Shown piece by piece: positions 1 to 9,271 of a DNA stretch of 64,000 bases. Position numbers and translations under genes: made by a program. The first letter of the stretch is position 1, and each line of letters starts with the position of its first letter. The DNA is from Candidatus Liberibacter americanus str. Sao Paulo. GTDB lineage: Bacteria > Pseudomonadota > Alphaproteobacteria > Rhizobiales > Rhizobiaceae. The DNA is taken from contig NC_022793.1 of NCBI RefSeq assembly GCF_000496595.1, positions 434,001 through 498,000 on the forward strand, in the 5' to 3' direction. Under the pieces are notes generated by a model, which saw nothing but the letters and a program-made list of their open reading frames with translations, ran no database searches and was not told where the DNA came from.

Positions 1-953
1 GTGATATTTATTCCTTCCATTTGATTTGAATAGCGTGGTGATGAGAAAAAGTTTTTTTCTATTTGTGGAGATAATATTTGGATTACATCAGAAGAAGATG
101 TTATAAGAGTCGCTCCTTCTTTAATGAGTTGATTTGTTCCTTCACAACGGGGATCTAGTGGAGATCCGGGGACTGCGAATACTAATCTTCCGTATTCTCC
201 CGCGAGCCTTGCTGTAATTAGAGAGCCTGATTTCTTAGCAGCTTCAACTACTATTAATCCTAATCCTATACCGGCAATAAGTCTATTACGTCGTGGAAAA
301 TTATGCGATCTAGGTTCTAATCCAAAAGGCATTTCACTAATTGCTACACCTTCATTATCACAAATTTCTTCTAATAAACTTAAGTTTTCAGGAGGGTATA
401 TGCAATCTAATCCTCCCGCCATTGCAGCTATTGTTCCTGTTTTAATAGTAGCACGGTGAGCAGCAGTATCTATGCCAAGAGCTAAGCCAGAAATGATTGT
501 ATATCCTTCTATTCCAATTTCATGTGCGATTTTTTCGGTAAATTTTATTCCACTTATTGATGCATAACGAGCACCTACTATTCCTATAGAAGGTTTTTCG
601 CTAGTTATTTGTGTATTCCCTTTGACGGCTAATATGGGAGGAGGATTATCTATATAACGTAGAGCTGGAGGATAACTTGGTTCACTAATAAAAACAAAAC
701 TTGCTCCAAATGATTCTGCTGTTTGTAATTCTTTTTCTGCTTCTTCTCTTGAATAAATGTGAGTTTTTTTGCTTTTCCCGCCTCTCCGGGAAAGCTCAGG
801 AAGCATCTCAATGGCTTGTTCTGCTGATCCAAAATAATTGATCATATCTCTAAAAGTTGCGGGTCCTACATTATCGCTTCTAATCAGACGTAACCAAGAA
901 ATTTTTTGTTCATACGTTAATAGAACTCCTCTTTTTTTATGATTGCTTTTCAT
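1..953 (-). CDS. dprA: DNA processing protein DprA/Smf (3' end outside window)
   Basis: DprA loads RecA onto incoming single-stranded DNA during transformation; in non-competent bacteria its role is unclear. I translated it from the ATG at 953; the frame stays open to base 1, giving 317 codons without the C-terminus. Residues 1-90 carry a SAM-like helical region. The Rossmann-type core follows, with the family motifs SIGIVGARYAS, ISGLALGIDTAAHRATI, MAGGLDCIYPPEN, FPRRNRLIAGI and SGSLITARLAGEYGR. The start overlaps the end of plsY by 17 bases, so the two are translationally coupled. The plsY-dprA order is normal for Rhizobiales. No frameshift is seen in the visible part. Confidence 0.93.
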   Translation of the reverse strand, partial: MKSNHKKRGVLLTYEQKISWLRLIRSDNVGPATFRDMINYFGSAEQAIEMLPELSRRGGKSKKTHIYSREEAEKELQTAESFGASFVFISEPSYPPALRYIDNPPPILAVKGNTQITSEKPSIGIVGARYASISGIKFTEKIAHEIGIEGYTIISGLALGIDTAAHRATIKTGTIAAMAGGLDCIYPPENLSLLEEICDNEGVAISEMPFGLEPRSHNFPRRNRLIAGIGLGLIVVEAAKKSGSLITARLAGEYGRLVFAVPGSPLDPRCEGTNQLIKEGATLITSSSDVIQILSPQIEKNFFSSPRYSNQMEGINI

Positions 954-1581
954 TAGAATTACTTTTTTTTAAAATAATTTTTGTTTCTACTCCAGCAATC
1001 AAACGTTTTATATTATCTATATGTTTCCAATATGATATTACTGTCATTATAGTAAATATTAATGTAATACTTATTTCTTGTGATGTTATCCAGAGTACTA
1101 TTGGTATTGTAGATGTTGCAGCAAGAGATGATAATGATGAGTAGTGGGCTATTAAAATAAATATAATCCATATTATTGCAAAAAATAAAGCTATTTTGGG
1201 ATTGAAAGCAATCAGAAATCCAACGTATGTAGATATTCCTTTACCTCCTTTAAATTTCAGCCAAATAGGGAATATATGCCCTAAAAATGCTGAAAATCCT
1301 GCTATATTGCCTGCATCACTGTTAAACAGTTTTGAAGCAATTATAACAGCAATAGTTGCCTTTATTGCGTCAAAGATAAGAGTAATTAAAGCAAGTTTTC
1401 GATTGCCTGTTCTTAAAACATTGGTAGCGCCTATATTGCCAGAGCCAATGTTACGTATATCTATGGAACCATTTATGCTTGTAAGTAATAACCCAAAAGG
1501 TATAGAACCAATAGAGTAACCTATGATAATTGAAGCTATATTTATAACCAGTTCATATGATAAAAGTGCTGATAATTCCAT
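937..1581 (-). CDS. plsY: Acyl-phosphate:glycerol-3-phosphate acyltransferase PlsY
   Basis: PlsY is the inner-membrane enzyme that moves the acyl group from acyl-phosphate to glycerol-3-phosphate, the first step of phospholipid synthesis; acyl-phosphate comes from PlsX, encoded at 33980. The 214-residue protein is full length. It has about five hydrophobic segments and the three PlsY loops: SIPFGLL followed by the glycine/asparagine-rich NIGSGNIGATNVLR near residues 42-55, and the phosphate-binding KFKGGKGIST near residue 110. It lies 3 bases after the pyrC-like gene and overlaps dprA, as in a pyrB-pyrC-plsY-dprA operon. Confidence 0.95.
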   Translation of the reverse strand: MELSALLSYELVINIASIIIGYSIGSIPFGLLLTSINGSIDIRNIGSGNIGATNVLRTGNRKLALITLIFDAIKATIAVIIASKLFNSDAGNIAGFSAFLGHIFPIWLKFKGGKGISTYVGFLIAFNPKIALFFAIIWIIFILIAHYSSLSSLAATSTIPIVLWITSQEISITLIFTIMTVISYWKHIDNIKRLIAGVETKIILKKSNSNEKQS

Positions 1582-1584
1582 AGA

Positions 1585-2877
1585 CTAACTTTCTAGTGAG
1601 TAAACAAGATTTCCTGATACATATGTTGCGACTACTCTTCCTGAAAAAGATTCATTTTCAAAAGCCATGTTACTATAGCACGATATATCATTATCTAATT
1701 TTGCAATCCACTGATGATTTAAATCTATTAAAGTTATGTCTGCTTTCTCCCCGGGTTTTAATGTTCCTCCAGGAATATTAAATATTTGTGCGGGATTTGT
1801 CGACATAGATTTTATTAGTTTGTTAAGTGATATTTGCTTTTCATGAAATAGACGTAATGCTGCTGACAACATTGTCTTCAATCCTATTGAGCCGAAACTA
1901 GCTTCAGAAAAAGGTAATTTTTTTGTATCATCTTGTCGAGGAGTATGATCTGATACGATTATATCTATATTTCCTTTCGCTAGTGCATCAATCATATCAA
2001 TACGATCTTTTTCAGATCTCAATGGAGGCAATACTTTTCGAAAAGTATTATACATTTCAGCATCATTTTCATTCAATATAATATTGTTGATTGAAATACC
2101 ACAAGTTGCGTTGACGTTGTTTTCTCTGGCCTGATTTAATATAGAAACTGATTTAGGGATAGAAACAGCAGATGCATGATATCGTCCTCCGACATGTTGT
2201 GCTATAAGTAAATCACGTGCGAGAGGAATGGTTTCAGATATATCAGGAATGCAAGGCAGCCCTAGCCAACTAGCTATCATTCCATCATTCATAGTGCCAT
2301 TCGATCCAATAAAGTAATCATGTATATCAAGAGCGACTATAGAGTTAAGCATATGGGCATACTTCATAGAATTATAAAGAAGTTGTGTGTCGTATATGCT
2401 CAATGGCCCATGCGTAAAATGATTAGCTCCTTGTTCTTTAAGAAGGTGAAGTTCGTTGATTTTCTTCCCCTCCATTTTACAGGTTAAGCTTGCTGTTGGA
2501 TATATATTGATCAATGAATTTTGTTTTATATCTTTGAAGGCAAATTTCATGAAAGTATATTCATCTAAAAATGAATATATAAAAGGCATCATAATCAAAG
2601 ATGTTATGCCTCCAGCTGCCGCTTCTTTAGAGGCTGCAGCTATGTTTTCAGAATATTTTTCTGGAGGTCCGCTAATGTTTACACGTGCATCAATGATTCC
2701 AGGAATTGCAATAAGATGTTTGCAATCACGTACCTTTGCTGATTCTGGATGTCCTTGATTGATAGCATTAGAGCCGGATGCGATGATTATGCCATTTTCA
2801 ACAATTATTGTGCCAATTTCATTAAGGTCTCGGCTTGGATCAATGATATGTACGTTATTTAGAACAAATGATGTCAT
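1585..2877 (-). CDS. pyrC: Dihydroorotase-like protein lacking metal ligands (PyrC/PyrX type)
   Basis: An amidohydrolase-fold protein of 430 residues, full length for type I dihydroorotase, which closes carbamoyl-aspartate to dihydroorotate. The HxH motif after the first strands, normally DxHxH, reads IIDARVN at residues 61-67, so both histidines are replaced by Arg65 and Asn67. The later region reads ALDIHDY where a ligand His is usual, and YHASAVS where the second His is usual. The late SDHTP motif is kept. By comparison with the non-catalytic dihydroorotase homologues that pair with PyrB (PyrX), this is probably a structural partner of the downstream PyrB, with another dihydroorotase elsewhere. 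It overlaps pyrB by 4 bases. Confidence 0.85.
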   Translation of the reverse strand: MTSFVLNNVHIIDPSRDLNEIGTIIVENGIIIASGSNAINQGHPESAKVRDCKHLIAIPGIIDARVNISGPPEKYSENIAAASKEAAAGGITSLIMMPFIYSFLDEYTFMKFAFKDIKQNSLINIYPTASLTCKMEGKKINELHLLKEQGANHFTHGPLSIYDTQLLYNSMKYAHMLNSIVALDIHDYFIGSNGTMNDGMIASWLGLPCIPDISETIPLARDLLIAQHVGGRYHASAVSIPKSVSILNQARENNVNATCGISINNIILNENDAEMYNTFRKVLPPLRSEKDRIDMIDALAKGNIDIIVSDHTPRQDDTKKLPFSEASFGSIGLKTMLSAALRLFHEKQISLNKLIKSMSTNPAQIFNIPGGTLKPGEKADITLIDLNHQWIAKLDNDISCYSNMAFENESFSGRVVATYVSGNLVYSLES

Positions 2878-3812
2878 GATTTTTTCTTTTTAAGGTTATT
2901 ATGATTTTTAATAAGAGCTTTTATAACTGCCATACGAACTGGTACACCCATTTCTACTTGATTTTTAATAATACTTTGCGAACTGTCTGCGACTTCAGAA
3001 GAAATCTCAAAATTGCGATTGATAGGTCCAGGATGCATAACAATTGCATCTTTTTTTGCATATTTAATGGTCTTTTCATTGATTGAATACATATGTGTGT
3101 ATTCTCTAATTGAAGGGATTAATTTTTCAGACATTCTTTCATGTTGAATACGTAATACCATAATAACATCTACATCTCTTAAACCTTCTTTTAAATCGTG
3201 GAAAACCTCGACGCCCATATTAGATATTCCAGTTGGAATTAATGTCGTGGGAGCAATTACTCTTACTCGTGCTCCCATTGTATTAAGCAGCATAATATTG
3301 GATCTTGCTACGCGTGAATGTAGGATATCTCCACAAATAGCAATGCGAATATTAGATATTGTTCCTTTAAAATTACGTATAGCAAGAGCATCAATCAGTG
3401 CTTGAGTAGGATGTTCATGAGTACCATCTCCAGCATTGATGATTGCAGGGCCATCTATTTTATCGATCAGTGAATGAATAGCACCTGAACATGGATGACG
3501 TATGATGATAATATTGGAACGCATAGCATTTAATGTTGTAATTGTATCAATTAAACTTTCTCCTTTTTTCATAGAAGAATTGCTTGTTGTGATGTTTATA
3601 ACATTAATTCCGAGTTTTTTCCCCGCTATTTCAAAAGATGTGCGAGTACGAGTGGATGGTTCAAAAAAAATGTTTATTTGTGTTAAATCACTCAGTTTTT
3701 CTCTTGTTTCTTTACCTTTTAAATACTCGTTTGCACGATCTAACAAATAATTTATATCTTGTGCTACTAGGTCTTTAATACTAACAAGATGGCGAAGGTG
3801 GAAGAAATACAT
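2874..3812 (-). CDS. pyrB: Aspartate carbamoyltransferase catalytic chain
   Basis: PyrB joins carbamoyl phosphate and aspartate in the first committed step of pyrimidine synthesis. The 312-residue protein has the carbamoyl-phosphate motif [12 protein letters not shown] near residue 52, the HPCSGA and HPTQALIDA segments, and the C-terminal MHPGPINR motif of the aspartate domain. It is first in a minus-strand operon with the pyrC-like gene (4-base overlap), plsY and dprA. No regulatory chain (pyrI) is present nearby. This fits class A aspartate carbamoyltransferases, which form a complex with a dihydroorotase-like subunit. The 220 bases upstream separate it from the divergent gene at 4033. Confidence 0.95.
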   Translation of the reverse strand: MYFFHLRHLVSIKDLVAQDINYLLDRANEYLKGKETREKLSDLTQINIFFEPSTRTRTSFEIAGKKLGINVINITTSNSSMKKGESLIDTITTLNAMRSNIIIIRHPCSGAIHSLIDKIDGPAIINAGDGTHEHPTQALIDALAIRNFKGTISNIRIAICGDILHSRVARSNIMLLNTMGARVRVIAPTTLIPTGISNMGVEVFHDLKEGLRDVDVIMVLRIQHERMSEKLIPSIREYTHMYSINEKTIKYAKKDAIVMHPGPINRNFEISSEVADSSQSIIKNQVEMGVPVRMAVIKALIKNHNNLKKKKS

Positions 3813-4032
3813 AACATTCTCTCCAAAAAGATGTTATTCTGTTTAAGAAAATTGAAATAAATGGGCGTAAATAAAAAATATAAATGCTTGTTGTAAAAAA
3901 AACTTCAGTGTACTTTAATCTAAGAAAATAGTTGATGTTTGTAAAGATTTTACGTTGATAATAAATTAAACTAGATGATAGTATATGACATGTTATCGTG
4001 TTATTTTATAATAATTTTACTAGAGATTAGAC

Positions 4033-5691
4033 ATGAATCAGGTAGATCCACGATTAGATTCCCTTGCTGCATTGAATCAGCCGCCTCTTTTTATAGGAAT
4101 TAATGCATATAGCAGTGATTCATTGGTTGTTGATATTACTGCAAAATTTCCGCGTGTCGTGCGTAAAGAGCTTGAGTTATTAGGAGGGCATATTTTTTCC
4201 TGTAATGCACAAGAATTGGCACGAATGGCTAATAGTAATTTGCCTCATCTACATTCTTATGGGCCAGGCGGAGAGCGTCGTGATATAGTTGAATTTCATC
4301 CGGCCTGGCATTCTCTTATCCGGCTTTCAATAAAAGATGGTTTGCATTGCTCTGTTTGGGATCGAAGTGTTGATCCGGAAATACGTAAACAGGCTCATAA
4401 AATTAGAGCGGCTCGTTTGTATTTGATGGCTCAATTGGAAGCAGGGCATCTTACTGTCCCTTGTATTACTAGTGCATCAGTAGTTGCTCTTATGGCTTCT
4501 CCAAAAATACAAAAAGATTGGGTGCGAAAGATATTGTCTCGTGAATATGATCCGACCAATAAATCTATTATGCATAAATCATTTGCTACAATTGGACTTG
4601 GATTGACCGAAAAAAAAGGAGGAACTGATGCCGATTCTATTACTTCTTCAGGTCAAAAAATAAGTGATGGTATTTACTGTTTGTCAGGTCATAAGTGGTT
4701 TATATCTGCTCCAATGAGCGATGCTTTTATAATGCTTGCTCGAGTTGAAAAAAATGTTTCATGTTTTTTGGTTCCTAGGTTGCTTGAAGATAATTCTTCA
4801 AATGGCCTTTTTTATCAGAGACTAAAGAATAAGGTCGGGAATCGATCAAATGCAACTGTCGAAATAGAATTTTCTAATACTTTTGGATTTTTATTGGGTG
4901 ATCTTTCTTCTGGGACAAGTCCTGTAGATGACATGAAAATATTATTGTACTTGGATTATGCTATCATTTCATCTGCAGAGATGCGGGCATCTCTTGCAGA
5001 GACGGTTCATTACTTACGCAGGCGTTCTGTATTTGGCAGGAATTTAATTGATCAGCCGTTAATGAGTAGGGTTATAGCAGATATGTCTTTGGATGTTGCT
5101 GCTGCTACAGCTCTTTCCTTTCGATTGGCAAATGTATTTGACGATGCTAAATATAACTCTATAGACGCTTCTTATGCTAGGATTATGGCTCCTGTTACGA
5201 AATACTGGTGTTGTAAAATTGCACCTAATATTATTGCTGAAGCGATTGAATGTATTGGTGGATCTGGTTATGTAGAAGATCGTCCTATCGCTCGTCAATA
5301 CATGGAAGCTCCAGTTAATTCTATTTTGGCAGGTTCTAGTAACTCTGCTGTATTGGATTTGCTCAATCTTTTAGAAAAAAGCAATAATTTATTTGAACAA
5401 GTATTTGCTTATTTAGAAAATGATCTTGGTTCATATGGTAAAAGGGCTGTAGATCTTCTTAAGGAGACTGTTGGTTTGTGCCAAGAAGATATGGGATTAT
5501 CACGACTTTTAATCGAGAGAATGGCATTAGTTGCTGCTGCTGCTGCACTATATCGATTAGGTGCGGTTAATATAGCTGATGCTTTTTTAGAGACTAGGGT
5601 TTTTGGCAATTATCGTTCAACATATGGCTCATTGCCCAGTCGGTTTAATGCTTCTAACATAGTAGATTCTCTATATCCAGATATGGGATGA
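4033..5691 (+). CDS. AidB-like acyl-CoA dehydrogenase homologue
   Basis: A 552-residue flavoprotein of the acyl-CoA dehydrogenase superfamily, closest in layout to AidB, the flavin protein linked to alkylation damage. Residues 1-170 form the AidB-type N-terminal helices. The flavin-binding middle domain has LGLTEKKGGTDAD (189-201) and GHKWFISAPMSDAFI (219-233). The C-terminal helical domain has RSVFGRNLIDQPLM and IECIGGSGYVED. In AidB and most family members the catalytic Glu sits in a motif such as WEGSGN; here the same place reads LAGSSN, with Ala433. The protein may therefore bind flavin without dehydrogenase activity. It stands alone, divergent from pyrB. Confidence 0.88.
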   Translation: MNQVDPRLDSLAALNQPPLFIGINAYSSDSLVVDITAKFPRVVRKELELLGGHIFSCNAQELARMANSNLPHLHSYGPGGERRDIVEFHPAWHSLIRLSIKDGLHCSVWDRSVDPEIRKQAHKIRAARLYLMAQLEAGHLTVPCITSASVVALMASPKIQKDWVRKILSREYDPTNKSIMHKSFATIGLGLTEKKGGTDADSITSSGQKISDGIYCLSGHKWFISAPMSDAFIMLARVEKNVSCFLVPRLLEDNSSNGLFYQRLKNKVGNRSNATVEIEFSNTFGFLLGDLSSGTSPVDDMKILLYLDYAIISSAEMRASLAETVHYLRRRSVFGRNLIDQPLMSRVIADMSLDVAAATALSFRLANVFDDAKYNSIDASYARIMAPVTKYWCCKIAPNIIAEAIECIGGSGYVEDRPIARQYMEAPVNSILAGSSNSAVLDLLNLLEKSNNLFEQVFAYLENDLGSYGKRAVDLLKETVGLCQEDMGLSRLLIERMALVAAAAALYRLGAVNIADAFLETRVFGNYRSTYGSLPSRFNASNIVDSLYPDMG

Positions 5692-6046
5692 TCTATTCAT
5701 TCCATTTGTCATTCCATTTGGTTTTTTCCTCATTTTTATGTGAAAATATTTGATATCCAATTAACAAAAATGGAATCTTTAGCAATAATATTATTATTAT
5801 AAATTGATTTATCATAGATTTTTTAATCTATGATTATTCGATTACAGATTAAATGTTATTTTTTATTTCACATAATTTTGATAAAATAGGTTGTGTTAAG
5901 GATGGGACAAGCTTGTTCGCTATTTTAGATAGTAATGCACTTACTGAAATATAGATTATTATATGTAAAGTGCTTGGTTTATTATTTCTGGTAAGACCGA
6001 AATTTTATTAATTTATCATTTTTCTTTTTTAAGGATTTACTTAAAT
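5692..6046. other. Intergenic region before flagellin, with a 10-bp hairpin
   Basis: About 355 bases without a gene. A perfect inverted repeat (ATCATAGATT, loop TTTT, AATCTATGAT) lies at 5811-5834, about 120 bases after the upstream stop. It may end transcription of the upstream gene, but no U-run follows it. The rest should hold the flagellin promoter and leader; I could not assign promoter boxes. A Shine-Dalgarno AAGGA lies at about 6030, before the flagellin ATG. Confidence 0.4.
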
Positions 6047-7381
6047 ATGACTAGTATTTTAACGAATATTCCTGCTATGTCTGCTAGCCAAAAGTTACGG
6101 GATATTAATCATAATCTTGATGTCGTGCAAGGTCGTGTTTCTTCTGGATTGAGAGTTGCTGATGCTGCTGATAACGCAGCTTATTGGTCTATTGCCAAAG
6201 GGATGAAATCAGATAGTGCTGCTTTGTCTGCTATTTCTGATGCTATAGGTCTTGGTGCTTCAAAAGTAGATATTGCTAAAGCTGGAATGGAGAAAACTGT
6301 TGAAGTTTTATCTAATATGAAAAGTAAGTTAGTTGCGTCTATTGAACATGGAACAGATGCACATTCTGTTCAAGAAGAAATCACTCAATTACAAGATCAG
6401 TTAAAAGGTATTGCAAGTGGAGCTTCTTTTAACGGCGAAAATTGGTTACAAGCTAATCTTGGCTCATCCACTGCTGTAGTTAATAAAAGTGTTGTGAGTT
6501 CTTTTGTTCGTGAGGATAATGGAGATATTTATGTAACTAATATTGAATATAAGCTTGATTCTGATTCTGTGTTATTTGATAAATCGAATAATTCTGATCG
6601 TTATGGTATACTTGACAAAAAAGCTGAAGTTAAAAATGTAGCTCAATCAGTTAAAAATGTATCATTTAATATTCTTGATAAAGATGGTAATATCAAAAAG
6701 ATTGATAAGCAACTTGCAACTGCAAGCGGTGCTTGGTTGAAAGGTGCTAAGGCTACTTTTGATCAAAATAAGGGTGTTGCGGTTGTAGATCCAGATTCTA
6801 CTTCTACTGCTGTTTCAGGATCAGGCTCAACATCATCAGCCAAAAAAAGTGATGTAGATAAAGTATATCTACTTGTCGGAGAAGATACATGGGTTCTAGC
6901 TACCAAAAATAAGGATCATATTAAACTTGATAATGGCAATCTCCTTGTAGCTATGACTAAATATAAAGGAGATGACTACTATGTTGATATTAGTGAAACA
7001 TCAGTAAAAGATAAAACAACTTATAATGTTTCTTTGAATTATTCTGTAACTGATTTTGATATCACTTCTTTCTCTAATACAGATATGTATAATCAGACCA
7101 CTTCTATCCAGAAAATGCTTGATTTTGTTGATAAGCAATTAAAAAATGTAACTGCTGCAGCTGGTAAGATTGGATCAATTAGCTCCCGCATACATTTGCA
7201 AGAAGATTTTGTACAATTCATGCGTGATTCTATTGAAAAAGGGATAGGACGTTTGGTAGATGCTGATATGGCTTCTGAATCAAGTAAGCTTTCTGCACTA
7301 CAGACTCAACAGCAATTAGCAATTCAATCTTTATCTATTGCTAATAGCACTTCACAGAGGATTCTCTCTTTATTTAGATAA
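6047..7381 (+). CDS. flaA: Flagellin
   Basis: Filament subunit of the flagellum, 444 residues. The N-terminal D0/D1 helices (residues 1-145) carry SSGLRVADAADNAAYWSIA, the rhizobial form of the region that corresponds to the flg22 epitope. The C-terminal D1/D0 helices (about 355-444) end in SIANSTSQRILSLFR. The middle is a variable surface region rich in Lys, Asp and Ser, including a Ser/Thr-rich stretch near residue 255. A single flagellin gene is present here, whereas rhizobia often have several in a row. It is the first gene of the flagellar block and has its own likely terminator at 7415-7447, consistent with high separate expression. Confidence 0.96.
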   Translation: MTSILTNIPAMSASQKLRDINHNLDVVQGRVSSGLRVADAADNAAYWSIAKGMKSDSAALSAISDAIGLGASKVDIAKAGMEKTVEVLSNMKSKLVASIEHGTDAHSVQEEITQLQDQLKGIASGASFNGENWLQANLGSSTAVVNKSVVSSFVREDNGDIYVTNIEYKLDSDSVLFDKSNNSDRYGILDKKAEVKNVAQSVKNVSFNILDKDGNIKKIDKQLATASGAWLKGAKATFDQNKGVAVVDPDSTSTAVSGSGSTSSAKKSDVDKVYLLVGEDTWVLATKNKDHIKLDNGNLLVAMTKYKGDDYYVDISETSVKDKTTYNVSLNYSVTDFDITSFSNTDMYNQTTSIQKMLDFVDKQLKNVTAAAGKIGSISSRIHLQEDFVQFMRDSIEKGIGRLVDADMASESSKLSALQTQQQLAIQSLSIANSTSQRILSLFR

Positions 7382-7414
7382 CGTTATTTTTATTAATTGA
7401 CAATTTGGTTTTTT

Positions 7415-7447
7415 GAAGAGCCGCTTATTAATAACATGCGGTTCTTC
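7415..7447 (+). terminator. Likely terminator after flagellin
   Basis: Inverted repeat GAAGAGCCGC (7415-7424) and GCGGTTCTTC (7438-7447), a 10-bp stem with one G-U pair and a 13-base loop, 34 bases after the flagellin stop. It is followed by a T-rich stretch (AGATATCTTTTGTATTTTC). The G+C content of the stem stands out against the AT-rich surroundings. Confidence 0.6.
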
Positions 7448-7564
7448 AGATATCTTTTGTATTTTCATTCCTACTATAATTTTATCAAATAATAGATATT
7501 TACTCTACAATGTTCCCTTTTAACAAAGCACTGTTTTATAGTTTTGTTGTTTGGAGTTTGCGTG

Positions 7565-8188
7565 ATGAATACGATATTATCTCGTCTTGAAGATTTTAGT
7601 AAAGATAATTCATCATCTGATGATGTTTTTAATTCTTATCAAATTAATTCTATAAGAACTGATACCGTTGATTCTACCCTAAATACTCAATTAGAACTTG
7701 AAAATGCTTATCAAAAAGGATACGAGGCAGCTGTCAATGAACAAAAAATATATTGGGAACGTAAAATTGAAGATTTGAATATGGCTAATTGTGATGAGAT
7801 TGCCAAACAGAAAGAACTGTTCGAAGTACGTATAAGCGAATATGTATCTTTATCTTTCAAAGATTCTATCAAGCTTATTTTGGATCCATTGGAAAATTAT
7901 TTAGTTTGTATTTTAAGCACTATTTTGGAGAAAGGTATTGCACGTAAGGTTGCAGTTGATTTAGTAGAATTTGTTGATGATATGTTTAAGAGAGGAGAAT
8001 GTGGTGTAATTACCATTCATTGTCCTAAAAATTTGCATTCAATTATTCAGCAATCTTTAGAAGAATATTCTTCTATGATTCTTTATAAAGATTCTGAATC
8101 AGTCGAATTATCTGCTCAAATTTCTGGAAATGTGATTACAACGAGACTTGAATCTTTGTTTAATGATGTAAAAAAGATTTTAGATTGA
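7565..8188 (+). CDS. FliH-like flagellar protein
   Basis: A 207-residue protein between flagellin and motB. The first 60 residues are polar and low in complexity. They are followed by AYQKGYEAAVNEQK, which matches the glycine-containing AxxxG helix pattern of FliH and HrpE-type ATPase regulators. The C-terminal half has an alternating pattern with VITIHCPKNLHSIIQQSL, resembling the FliH C-terminal domain that binds the export ATPase FliI. I call it FliH-like from these patterns and its place in the cluster, not from a firm match. I chose the ATG at 7565 because GGAG at 7553-7556 is well spaced for it. An in-frame TTG at 7544 is less likely. Confidence 0.6.
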   Translation: MNTILSRLEDFSKDNSSSDDVFNSYQINSIRTDTVDSTLNTQLELENAYQKGYEAAVNEQKIYWERKIEDLNMANCDEIAKQKELFEVRISEYVSLSFKDSIKLILDPLENYLVCILSTILEKGIARKVAVDLVEFVDDMFKRGECGVITIHCPKNLHSIIQQSLEEYSSMILYKDSESVELSAQISGNVITTRLESLFNDVKKILD

Positions 8189-8203
8189 AGAAAGTTATTC
8201 TAA

Positions 8204-9259
8204 ATGAATCATCATGAGGGTGATAAGAATCATGTTACAAAATATATTATTATTAGAAAAAAAAAATCTTCAGATTATCCAAAGAACTTTCATACTTGGA
8301 AAATTGCATATGCTGATTTTATGACGGCACTTATGTCTTTTTTTTTGTTAATGTGGATTACACATTCTATAGACGATAAAACTAAGATATCAATAGAAAG
8401 CTATTTCAATCCATTTAAAACAGCAACCTTATCTACTTATCCTCAAGGATTACATGACAACATAAAAGTTTTCAATCATCCTCCCGATGATCAATTTAAT
8501 AGAATTATAAGAGAGGATTTGCCCTTTCATAATCATTCTGATTATTCTATTAAAAATCATATAAGTAAAAAAAATTCTATAACTAAAAGTTATAAAAAAA
8601 CCAATAAGTTGGAGATTAGTTCAGATCAAATTATCAATGATGCTCATCAGGATAATAAACTCCATCATACTTATAATAAGTATGATTTATTAGCTGGTTT
8701 TAATTATAGCGGAGAAATAAGAGATGAAATAGCTGAAATAACAGAAGGGGCTTTGCAATTACCAAAAAACAAAGAAGCATTACTTCGTTATAAAATAAAA
8801 AAACGTGCACAAGATTTAGAAAAACAAATCAAATTGAAGCTTAAGGGATTAACTACAGGTGATCTTTTAGCGCGAATAGCATTTCAATACACGAAACAAG
8901 GTGTGATTATTACGATCGCTGATCAAGTAAATTATCCTATGTTTGAGAAAGGTTCATCTATACCTCTTAGTTCAACAATTATTCTTATTAAAAAAATTGG
9001 TGAAATCATTTCTCAAGGAAATGAAAAAATTTCCATTCAAGGACATACAGACGCTTATAAATATAGTAACTCTATAAAAGATAATTGGAAGTTGTCATTT
9101 GATCGTGCATATACTGCCTATAAGATTTTAAGAGAGGTTGGCATTAGTGAAAATCGTATATTAAAAATTTCTGGTTTTGCTGATCATCATCTTAAAATAT
9201 TATCTGATCCTATGAATGAATCTAATCGGCGTATAGAGATTTTACTGCAAGAGGAATAA
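8204..9259 (+). CDS. motB: Flagellar motor stator protein MotB
   Basis: Stator subunit that with MotA carries protons and anchors the motor to peptidoglycan. In 351 residues it has a basic cytoplasmic N-terminus, then the single membrane helix preceded by FHTWKIAYADFMTALMSFFL. The Asp of YADF corresponds to the proton-binding Asp of MotB. A long periplasmic linker follows. The OmpA-type peptidoglycan-binding domain (about 230-350) has ISIQGHTDA and SFDRAYTAYKIL. The partner motA is not in this window. The rhizobial order motB-motC-motD is kept. Confidence 0.93.
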   Translation: MNHHEGDKNHVTKYIIIRKKKSSDYPKNFHTWKIAYADFMTALMSFFLLMWITHSIDDKTKISIESYFNPFKTATLSTYPQGLHDNIKVFNHPPDDQFNRIIREDLPFHNHSDYSIKNHISKKNSITKSYKKTNKLEISSDQIINDAHQDNKLHHTYNKYDLLAGFNYSGEIRDEIAEITEGALQLPKNKEALLRYKIKKRAQDLEKQIKLKLKGLTTGDLLARIAFQYTKQGVIITIADQVNYPMFEKGSSIPLSSTIILIKKIGEIISQGNEKISIQGHTDAYKYSNSIKDNWKLSFDRAYTAYKILREVGISENRILKISGFADHHLKILSDPMNESNRRIEILLQEE

Positions 9260-9271
9260 GGATAATATTAT

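Noticed and set aside
650..832. 60-codon minus-strand ORF
   Set aside because: Out-of-frame reading inside dprA, whose true frame is open from 953 to the window edge.
5811..5834. Hairpin before flagellin as a riboswitch or leader regulator
   Set aside because: Only a simple 10-bp stem, over 200 bases from the flagellin start, with no conserved aptamer elements; a weak terminator is more likely.
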